From the NCBI GenBank assembly GCA_016806645.1, contig JACSYO010002173.1, forward strand, positions 1,567,501 to 1,631,500: 64,000 bases of DNA, written 5' to 3'. How positions within the stretch are numbered: the stretch's first letter is position 1; the number at the start of each line of letters is the position of its first letter. Origin of the DNA: Ophiodon elongatus. Lineage: Eukaryota > Chordata > Actinopteri > Perciformes > Hexagrammidae. The position numbers were made by a program, and so were the translations under genes. The notes below the pieces were generated by a model that made no database searches, was not told where the DNA came from, and saw only the letters and a program-made list of their open reading frames with translations. Of the stretch, positions 23,023-32,700 are shown one piece after another.

Positions 23023-24049
23023 GATGTTTTTGAATTAATATTACTGCTGCATCAATGTGTATGTTGTATTTTGATGTAGATGTTTAAGGTCGTGCTAATT
23101 GTAACTCCTTATTATAATTTTAGGTATTTTAATCTTAAACTTAATCGGTTAGTCGCGTCCCTGACCTGTGAGAACCACGTATCTCTAAAAAGTCCACTTT
23201 TCACAAGCTCAGAATAACATCTGTTTTCAGCTTTTGCAAAGATGCATTTTCCAACTGATCCAAAAGGATTTAAATAGTTTATTTAACTCAAGAGGAATTC
23301 TCTCAACACATAAAGGAACACTTCATCTTTCATTTTATCAAAAATATTAAAGAAATCACCCAATCTGGAGATACGTGGTATACTCTGTGTAGGAAAGGTA
23401 CTAATATGCAGTATTCTGGTGTATGAAAAACTGCAATCTGTATGTAGTGGAGCATAAGTACAATATTTTCCTCTGAGATTAGTGGAGTAGAAGAATAAAG
23501 TAGCATAACATGTAAATAAGTAAAGTACAAATACCTCAAATTTACAGTACTTGAGTAAATGTACTTATTACATTACCCCCTGAATGTATGTGTGTGTTTG
23601 TACATTTCCGGTCCTGGCAGCTGGCAATAAGTCTCTTGATAAATGGTTATCGAGACGACTCTCTAATCATAAACGACAGTGGCTTCTGGATCGGATTGAG
23701 CGATACGGAGGAGGAAGGGAATTGGAAATGGCTAGATGGAACAAGACCGACTGAGGGGTAACAGTTACATATGCGTAGACACAAAAAAATGCAAAAGATA
23801 ATGTGGCAATAATCAATTTGTAATACCACTCATCAAAATCAATAAGTGATTAGTTTTAACATATTTATTATCGCTCACCAACCTATCATTTGATTCAGGT
23901 ACTGGAATGATGGAGAGCCCAGCAGTTCGGGTAATGAGGACTGTGTAGCGATGTATCCCAGAAGCAACCCATTCAAGGCCTGGAATGATGCTCCATGCGG
24001 TCATCACCTGAAATGGATTTGCCAAAGACCACCAATGTCTGCGAATTAA
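20008..24049 (+). CDS. C-type lectin receptor D (type II membrane, EPS/WND type)
   Basis: Six exons: 20008-20125, 20501-20617, 22073-22321, 22429-22592, 23621-23757 and 23899-24049; 936 nt, 311 residues. The tail (MEEVDNSGGTF, 40 residues) is acidic, with one tyrosine in LHSYQEK that is not an ITIM. The membrane segment is about residues 53-76 (LAVLAVVLLAVDVGMGV). The neck is a coiled coil of about 83 residues. The lectin domain has CRHCLPGW, CFYF, WHDARQFC, GGDLAVID, WIGLSD, WKWLDG, GEPSS, NEDC and WNDAPC. WND is intact, but EPN is EPS. An in-frame upstream acceptor at 20461 could add 13 residues to exon 2. It is the first of a tandem triplication with E and F. Confidence 0.9.
20766..21125. 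repeat. Teleost MITE-like repeat in intron 2 of receptor D
   Basis: Text rich in AAGTA/TACTT motifs (AAAAGTAAAAGTACC, TACTCAAGTAAAGTAC) typical of a very common teleost repeat often classed as non-autonomous hAT. Copies sit at the same place in E (25436-25510, with about 270 bp deleted inside) and F (about 30504-30850). The class is from memory. Confidence 0.6.
21707..21770. repeat. AT-rich palindrome in intron 2 of receptor D
   Basis: The arm AATTAATATATCTAAATAA is followed within ~15 bp by its inverted copy TTATTTAGATATATTAATT, so the region could form a long hairpin. The copy in E (about 26345-26420) is kept; in F (about 33300-33385) one arm has decayed. Confidence 0.8.
22733..23580. repeat. 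MITE-like repeat with (TA)n core in intron 4 of receptor D
   Basis: It starts GAGGTGGAAGGTGTATTCAG and ends GTACTTATTACATTACCCC, both well-known ends of a teleost hAT-like repeat. It contains a pure TA run at about 22934-23008. The same block lies in E (27390-28213) and F (34324-35076), so it predates the triplication. The inner repeat differs strongly between the copies. Confidence 0.65.
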
Positions 24050-24666
24050 TGTGATATTTTAAAATCACATTTTGTCTTCAGTTAATTGCTTGAATGAAGA
24101 ATTAACTTGTTTTTAAAAACTTTTGATCTAATTTTATTGTCATGTCAATATTTGTTGAGACTTCAAAATGGCAAGGAAGGTCAAAATACCAAAAATACAT
24201 TTGATTTATGAAATGTACGAAATGTAGGTTAACCATTATACTTTATTTAAGGTGCAAAAATGTCTCACATCTCTTTAACACTGGTTAGTGCACACATCTG
24301 CCCATGGTACCATTTAATTAACTTGTTGATTCCCCATTTGTTATTATAACTTAATAACCAATCTGAGAAAACACAATATGTCCAGTTGTATATAGTAGAA
24401 AATGTCAGCCATGTAATGATTTTATGAAATCGTACTAAATGATACCTAAGTGATACTTAAATAATATTATACAGCGTGGCTGTTTGACTACATTAGAAAT
24501 CATTTTAATCAGAAAATGACACTGCACTTAAATCACCTGCAGCCCCTGTAAATATTTAACAAATGAACCTGATTTTCTGTTTGTAATGTTACACACAAAC
24601 AGGGCAAGGTCCTGACAAACAATCTGTCCTCAGTCACGTCAGGCTGCTCTCTTTTTAACAGTCAAA
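24050..24666. other. Spacer between receptors D and E, no gene
   Basis: About 600 bp carrying a ~410-bp block (24257-24666) that is nearly identical before D (about 19590-20007) and before F (about 29323-29732). It is the likely promoter and 5' UTR region of this gene type. No TATA box is clear. TTTTTAACAG just before each start codon looks like a splice acceptor. Confidence 0.55.
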
Positions 24667-27600
24667 ATGGAGGAAGTAGACAATTCAGGTGGTGCTTTTC
24701 ATGGTTCATATAAGGAAATGATTAATCAAGAGGACTTCAGTGAAGATGATCACACTCTCCACTCATACCAAGAGAAGCAACAAGGTATAGTAAATGACAA
24801 TCGAATAAATTACATCAATGCACATCAATGAGAATGTTATATCTGTTCTTTAAGATACTCGTACCAGATTCTAAAGTACTACTAGAAACACATCGCTGTG
24901 GTATTTCTATGGTATTTTAACATGTATTCTTGTTTTGCTATAAGTAATTAAGTAAATATTTAAAATCACTGTGTAGCTCAACTATTGAATATTATCATTA
25001 CAATATACAGAGACAAATTAAAAGAAAACAACATAAAGTGTCTCAGTTGGTTTTCATTTACCTTTGTCAACCGTCTGTATGCTATTTTTATTATATTGAA
25101 TTGTTAGTTTATTGTTGCACAGCTTATGGCTCTGCTATTGACCCACCGTGTGTCTGTGTAGTGTCCATGTTGATGGTGAGACCTGGATCCCGTTTGAATC
25201 ATCACAAACTGCTCACAGTAAGCCTGGCAGTGCTTGCTGTCGTTCTACTGGCAGTTGACGTTGGCCTGGGAGTCTACTGTAAGTCACTATTAACCACTCT
25301 CCTCTGATAGTTATGTGGTGACATCTCAAATTCCTTGTAGTCCCGATGTGAACACATACTTGGTCAATAAACGTGATTCTGATTACAAGTAAAGGTCCCG
25401 CATTCAAAATCTTACCCAAGTTCAATTACGAAAGTATTAGTAACAGAAATACTCAAGTAAAGTACAAGTCCCTCAAAATTGTCCTTAAAGTACTTGAGTA
25501 GTTTGAATGTACTTAATAATAACTTTAATAATAAAAATATTATTTGCATAGGACCTGGATTCAACACAAAGTGCTTCACAATAAACACATAAAAGCAAAT
25601 AAGATCCAGAACCCAGGAGATAAAACAAGATGAAGCAAAATTGTAATGTGCAAAAAATAAAATCAGTTCTAGTACATGTAGCAATAAGCCACAAGGTTAA
25701 AGTGAGTGTTTAGAAGAGATTTAAAAGAGGACACTGAATTTGCCTAAATTAGATCTCCAGGTAGAGAGTTCCCCAGCTCAGGGGCCCAGACAGCAAAGGC
25801 CCGCTACTTAATTACATTCCACCACTGCAAATCACAATATTGAGCTCGTGTTTTTCAGCCTTTGACTTCATGTTTTAAAGTAGAGTAAATCTTCAAGTAA
25901 AAAAAGGGAAGTCAACAAAAAAGTTAACATTATTGAAAGTTTGACTGTTTTTGTTCACTCACAACGGTGTGTTTTTCCACCGTTTGGCTGTTTTCAGAGA
26001 AAAAGCTCTGATAAACCCGCTGTTTTCTTGCTAGCTAACTCTTGTCCAGCACTGAATAGCAGAAATAGAAGTTCAAGCGAAAGAGTTAGCTGGATATTTC
26101 CCTCAGAAGTTGACGGAGACCAAAACACAGATGGACTTGGCTACATTCATTAAATGGACACAAACACAACTCTAAATGAAAACTAATGTTACTCCGTGTG
26201 TGCTAGCAAACATTTGCTAACAAGGTTGCCATATCATCCTTATGTGGGGCATAGATTAGTTACAGCTTGTTTCTGCGGCGCCCAAGTGAATAAAAAATAA
26301 AGGTAAAAATCAGTAAATGCAGGCTAATGTATTAAGGTCAGAACAATTAAATTAATATATCTAAATAATATCTAAATATATTTTATTTAGATATATTAAT
26401 TTAATATATATATATTATTTAGATATATTAATTTATACATGCATATAAATCAACAGTGTGAGAGGGAAAAAATAAGAATGCATTTAGATAACTGAGAAAT
26501 ATATTTATAAAGATATATCAAGTTATAAATGTGCCTAATATGTTAATACTGTGGGCTATATAGGTGTTTTTTATTTAACTTTTTTTCTGTTCTTAATCCT
26601 GTGCTCATGTTTGGCTTATTAATGTATAGCTACTATAGACAATTGTATATGTACTGTAAAAAGTGTTTTGTTATTTTTAACTTGAGAAACACTCTGGCTT
26701 GATCACTTACAGATAACAAACTAACTGATGAGCAGGATGTAACGGACATCAGCACTGAGGTGGCCAAACTGCAGGCTTCTTACAACACTTTAATCCAAAG
26801 CAGGGATGAAGCCAAGAAACAGCTGGCAAGAGAGATCAGTGAGCAGAAACTTACCAAATGGGAGAATGATCACCAGAGTACAAGAATCAAATACTACGAA
26901 AAGCTGATTGACAAAATTCAAATGGAAATTTCAGCGTTGAAGTCCCACATCCCAATGATTAGTAAGAGCTTCTTTTTTTTTTTTTTTTTTTTCTTTTTTA
27001 CAGATTCTTTGTGTTATCAAGGTTTAAAAACATAATTATTGTGAAACATTACAACACATTATGTTTCCATTTTCTTTGGCACCAGAGGAGGGCTGCAGAC
27101 ACTGTCTACCAGGATGGACTTTCATGAACTCAGTGTGTTTCTACTTCGCATTCTCTGGTGCTATTTCACGCAGATCATGGCATGAGGCCAGACAATTCTG
27201 CAAAAACCAAGGAGGTGACTTGGCAGTGATAGACAGCAAAGAGAAACACGTAAGACTCAACATTTAGTCAACACATTGATATTCCTGGACAAACTCTGCA
27301 AGTCATTGTAATTCTCTTTTATAATGCTTTACATTTTATATCTGAGCAGTAAAAGAGGTCAATGATAATTAATGTACTGTACGTGTATCCGAGGTGGAAG
27401 GTGTATTCAGATCCTTTACTTAAGTGAAAGTACTAATACCACACAGGTGAAATACTCAACTACAGGTAAAAGTCCTGCATTCCAAAATGTACTTCAGTAA
27501 AATGATGTATTAGCAGCAAAATTACCTTTAAGTATGATGTAAAGTATTCATTGAGGAGTAAAATGTTCTGTCAGTATTTTACTATCACAGTATATATATA

Positions 27601-28690
27601 GATAGATATATATATATCTATCTATCTATATATATATATAGATAGATATATATATAGATATATATATCTATCTATATATATGATGTTTTTGAATTAATAT
27701 TACTGCTGCATCGTTGTGTATGTTGCATTTTGATGCAGATGTTTAAGGTTGTGCTAATTGTAACTCCTTATTATAATTTTAGGTATTTTAATCTTAAACT
27801 TAATCGGTTAGTCGCGTTGCTGACCTGTGAGAACCACGTATCTCTAAAAAGTCCACTTTTCACAAGCTCAGAATAACATCTGTTTTCAGCTTTTGCAAAT
27901 ATGCATTTTCCAACTGATCCAAGAGGATTTAAATAGTTTATTTAACTCAAGAGGAATTCTCTCAACACACAAATGAACACTTCATCTTTCATTTTATCAA
28001 AACAATTTAAAAAATCACCCAATCTGGAAATACGTGGTATACTCTGTGTAGGAAAGGTATGAAAAACTGCAATCTGTATGTAGTGAAGCATAAGTACAAT
28101 ATTTTCCTCTGAGATTAGTGGAGTAGAAGAATAAAGTAGCATAACATGTAAATAAGTAAAGTACAAATACCTCATTTACAGTACTTGAGTAAATGTACTT
28201 ATTACATTACCCCATGAATGTATGTGTGTGTTTGTACATTTCCGGTCCTGGCAGCTGGCAATAAGTCTCTTGATGAATGGTTATCGAGACGACTCTCAAA
28301 TCATAGGCCACAGTGGCTTCTGGATCGGATTGAGCGATATGGAGGAGGAAGGGAATTGGAAATGGCTAGATGGAACAAGACCGACTGAGGGGTAACAGTT
28401 ACATATGCGTAGACACAAAAAAATGCAAAAGATAATGTGGCAATAATCAATTTGTAATACCACTCATCAAAATCAATAAGCAATTAGTAATTAGTTTTAA
28501 CATATTTATTATCGCTCACCAACCTATCATTTGATTCAGGTACTGGAATGATGGAGAGCCCAACAATTCAGGTAATGAGGACTGTGCAGCGATGTATCCC
28601 AGAAGCAACCCATTCAAGGCCTGGAATGATGCTCCATGCGGTCATCATCTGAAATGGATTTGCCAAAGACCACCAATGTCTGCGAGTTAA
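24667..28690 (+). CDS. C-type lectin receptor E (type II membrane, EPN/WND type)
   Basis: Six exons of the same lengths as D: 24667-24784, 25162-25278, 26713-26961, 27086-27249, 28255-28391 and 28540-28690; 311 residues. The tail reads MEEVDNSGGAFHGS. The membrane segment reads LAVLAVVLLAVDVGLGV. The neck is a coiled coil. The lectin domain carries the full mannose-type motif GEPNNSG, with EDC and WNDAPC, so calcium-dependent binding of mannose- or fucose-like sugars is plausible. This follows from the known EPN rule in CD209-like lectins and was not tested. It shares DDSQIIGHSGF and EPNN with F against D. A run of ~19 T lies just after the donor of exon 3. Confidence 0.9.
25873..26117. other. 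245-bp block in intron 2 of E and F, absent from D
   Basis: Between TTTGACTTCATG and ACCAAAACACAG, receptor D has nothing (near 21480), but E has 245 bp, and F has the same block at about 32826-33075. It contains a chance 70-codon ORF that is 98 percent alike in the two copies. This is either an insertion in the E/F ancestor or a deletion in D. Confidence 0.8.
27592..27682. repeat. TA/GATA compound microsatellite in intron 4 of receptor E
   Basis: Alternating TATATA, GATAGATA and CTATCTAT runs that form self-complementary segments. The same place is a pure TA run in D, and only ~18 bp of TA in F. Confidence 0.9.
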
Positions 28691-28918
28691 TGTGATATTT
28701 TAAAATCACATTTTGTTTTCAATTAATTGTTTGAATGAAGAATTAACTTGTTTTTAAAGACTTTTACATTTCATTTTATTGTTATGTCAATATTTGTTGA
28801 GACTTCAAAATGGCAAGGACGGTCAAAATACCCAAAATAGATTTGATTTATGAAATTAACTAAAAAATGTAGGTTAACCATTATACTTTATTTAAGGTGC
28901 AAAAATGTCCCACATCTC

Positions 28919-29333
28919 TGTTGTGGAAGATTTGTACGTTAATCAGGAGAAGAAGCCGAAGTTAAGAAATCGATAAAGTCTTTAGAAAATCAAGTTTTTC
29001 TTTTTCCTCTTTTATTCTTGCAAGGGAGAGATTCACAACGACTGCACGCTCTGCAGTCTGTGGCAAATGTCTCAACATTCCATAGGTTACAACCTACTTT
29101 ATACAGCTTCGAGATGTAATCAACGGTCTTGTCCTTTGATCTTTGAACTGTAACTTACCCCAAATTAACAGCTTAGGGAGGACACTGTGTTATTTTACAT
29201 TCCAGAAGATTACCGGAGCACAGATCTTCAGTTTCAAGGTTTAACAGTTACGCACACACATCTTATTAACAAAGTCCTTAATTAATAGACTCTCATATCA
29301 TTTTCTATCAGTCACACACATATTTTCCCATCA
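28919..29333 (-). mobile_element. Solo LTR, 415 bp, minus orientation, 6-bp target duplication
   Basis: The insert starts TGTTGTGGAAG and ends TTCCCATCA, flanked by CATCTC at 28913-28918 and 29334-29339. The spacer before E lacks it, so it came after the duplication. On the minus strand a TATAAAG box (near 29100) is followed by AATAAA (near 29015) and a terminal CCACAACA, the proper order for an LTR. No internal genes remain. An ERV-like origin is inferred. Confidence 0.75.
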
Positions 29334-29732
29334 CATCTCTTTAACACTGGTTAGTGCACACATCTGCCCATGGTACCATTTGATGAACTTGTTGATTCCC
29401 CATTTGTTATTATAACTTAATAACCAATCTGAGAAAACACAATATGTCCAGTTGTATATAGTAGAAAATGTCAGCCATGTAATGATTTTATGAAATCGTA
29501 CTAAATGATACCTAAGTGATACTTAAATAATATTATACAGCGTGGCTGTTTGACTACATTAGAAATCCTTTTAATCAGAACATCACACTGCACTTAAATC
29601 ACCTGCAGCCCCTGTAAATATTTAACAAATGAACCTGATTTTCTGTTTGTAATGTTACACACAAACAGGGCAAGGTCCTGACAAACAATCTGTCCTCAGT
29701 CACGTCAGGCTGCTCTCTTTTTAACAGTCAAA

Positions 29733-32700
29733 ATGGAGGAAGTAGACAATTCAGGTGGTACTTTTCATGGTTCATATAAGAAAATGATTAATCAAGAGGA
29801 CTTCAGTGAAGATGATCACACTCTCCACTCATACCAAGAGAAGCAACAAGGTATAGTAAATGACAATCGAATAAATTACATCAATGCACATCAATGAGAA
29901 TGTTATATCTGTTCTTTAAGATACTCGTACCAGATTCTAAAGTACTACTAGAAACACATCACTGTGGTATTTCTATGGTATTTTAACATGTATTCTTGTT
30001 TTGCTATAAGTAACTAAGTAAATATTTAAAATCACTGTGTAGCTCAACTATTGAATATTATCATTACAATATACAGAGACAAATTAAAAGAAAACAACAT
30101 AAAGTTTCTCAGTTGGTTTTCATTTACCTTTGTCAACCATCTGTATGTTATTTTTATTATATTGAATTGTTAGTTTATTGTTGCACAGCTTATGGCTCTG
30201 CTATTGACCCACCGTGTCTCTGTGTAGTGTCCATGTTGATGGTGAGACCTGGATCCCATTTGAATCATCACAAACTGCTCACAGTAAGCCTGGCAGTGCT
30301 TGCTGTCGTTCTACTGGCAGTTGACGTTGGCCTGGGAGTCTACTGTAAGTCACTATTAACCACTCTCCTCTGATAGTTATGTGGTGACATCTCAAATTCC
30401 TTGTAGTCCCGATGTGAACACATACTTGGTCAATAAACGTGTTTCTGATTACAAGTAAAGGTCCCGCATTCAAAATCTTACCCAAGTTCAATTACAAAAG
30501 TATTAACATCAAACTATACTAAAAGTAAAAGTACCTATTATGTCTATGCATTCATCACTTTAGTCAGTCACTTTTAATATTGCAGCTAGTGAAGGGGAGC
30601 TAATTTTAGTTACTTTACTTATATACTGCTGGGTAGCTTAACCTACAATAATATATTATAATTATTTATTATGTGGTTTATATTTTGTATTATTAATCTG
30701 AATCATCAAAGTCACAACTAAAAAAAGTAGAACGTATAATATTTGCCTCCAAAATGTAGTGGAGTAAAAGTTGCATAAAACAGAAATACTCAAGTAAAGT
30801 ACAAGGCCCTCAAAATTGTCCTTAAAGTACTTGAGTAGTTTAAATGTACTTAATAATATTTTTAATAATAATAATATTATTTGCATAGGACCTGGATTCA
30901 ACACAAAGTGCTTCACAATAAACACATACAGGTGCATCTCAATGAATTAGAATATCATCGAAAAGTTAATTTATTTCAGTAATTCAATTCAAAAAGTGAA
31001 ACTCATATATTATATAGATTCATTACAGACAGGGTGATATATTTCAAGCGTTTATTTCTTTTAATTTTGATGATTATGGATTACAGCTAATGAAAACCCC
31101 AAATTCAGTATCTCAGAAAATTAGAATATTGTGAATAAGTTCAATATTGTAGACTCATGGTGTCACACTCTAATCAGCTAATGAACACAAAACACTTGCA
31201 AAGGTTTCCTGAGCCTTTAACTGGTCTCTCAGTCTGGTTCAGTAGGCTACGCAATCATGGGGAAGACTGCTGACTTGACAGTTGTCCAGAAGACAGTCAT
31301 TGACCTCCACAAGGAGGTAAGACACAAAAGGTCAATGTTAAAGACGCTGGCTGTTCACAAAGCGCTGTATCCAAGCATATTAATGGCGAGTTGAGTGGAA
31401 GGAAAAAGTGTGGCAGAAAAAGGTGCACAAGCAACAGGGATAACCACAGCCTTGTGAGGATTGTGAAGCAAAGCCCATTCAAGAATTTGGGGGAGATTCA
31501 GAAGGAGTGTACTGCGGCTGGAGTCATTGCTTCAAGAGCCACCACACACAGACGTATCCAGGACACGAGCTACAACTGTGGCATTCCTTGTGTCCAACCA
31601 CTCCTGAACCAGAGACTACGTCAGAACTGTCTTACCTGGGCTCAGGAGAAAAAGGACTGGACTGTTGCTCAGTGGTCAAAGTCCTCTTTTCAGATAAAAG
31701 TACATCTTGCATTTCATTTGTAAATCAAGGTCCCAGAGTCTGGAGGGAGAGTGGAGAGGCACACAATCCTAGTTGCTTGAGGTCCAGTGTGAAGTTTCCA
31801 CAGTCGGTGATGATGTGGGGAGCCATCTCATCTGGTGTCGGTCCACTGTGTTTTATCAAGTCCAAAGTCAGAGCAGCCGTCTACCAGGACATTTTAGAGC
31901 ACTTCATGCTTCCCTCTGCAGACAAGCTTTATGGAGATGCTGATTTCATTTTCCAGCAAGACTTGGCACCTACCCACACTGCCAGAAGTACCAATAGCTG
32001 GTTTAATGACCCGGTATCACTGTGCTTGATTGGCCAGCAAACTCGCCTGACCTAAACCCCAAATAGAATCTATGGGGTTTTGTCAAGAGGAAGAAGAGAG
32101 ACACCAGACCCAACAATGCAGACGAGCTAAAGGCTGCTATCAAAGCAACCTGGGCTTCCATAACCCCTCAGCTGTGCCACAGACTGATGGCCTCCACGCC
32201 ACGCCGCATTGATGCAGTAATTCATGCAAAAGGAGCCCCGAACCAAGTAATGAGTGCATACTGTATACTGTACATGGACATACGTTTCAATAGGCCAACA
32301 TTTCTGTATTAAAAATCTTTTTTTTAATTGGTCTTATGTAATATTCAAATTTTCTGAGATACTGAATTTGGGGTTTTCATTAGCTGTAAGCCATAATCAT
32401 CAAAATTAATAGAAACAAACACTTGAAATATATCACCCTGTGTGTAATGAATCTATATAATATATGAGTTTCACTTTTTGAACTGAATTACTGAAATAAA
32501 TTAACTTTTCGATGATATTCTAATTCATTGAGATGCACCTGTATAAAGCAAATAAGATCCAGAACCCAGGAGATAAAACAAGATGAAATAAAATTGTAAT
32601 GTGCAAAAAATAAAATCAGTTCTAGTACATGTAGCAATAAGCCACAAGGTTAAAGTGAGTGTTTAGAAGAGATTTAAAAGAGGACACTGAATTTGCCTAA

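Noticed and set aside
25941..26153. 70-codon ORF also found at 32894-33106
   Set aside because: It lies in the intron block shared by E and F, has no splice context, and its end runs into repeat DNA. Conservation equals that of the non-coding flank.
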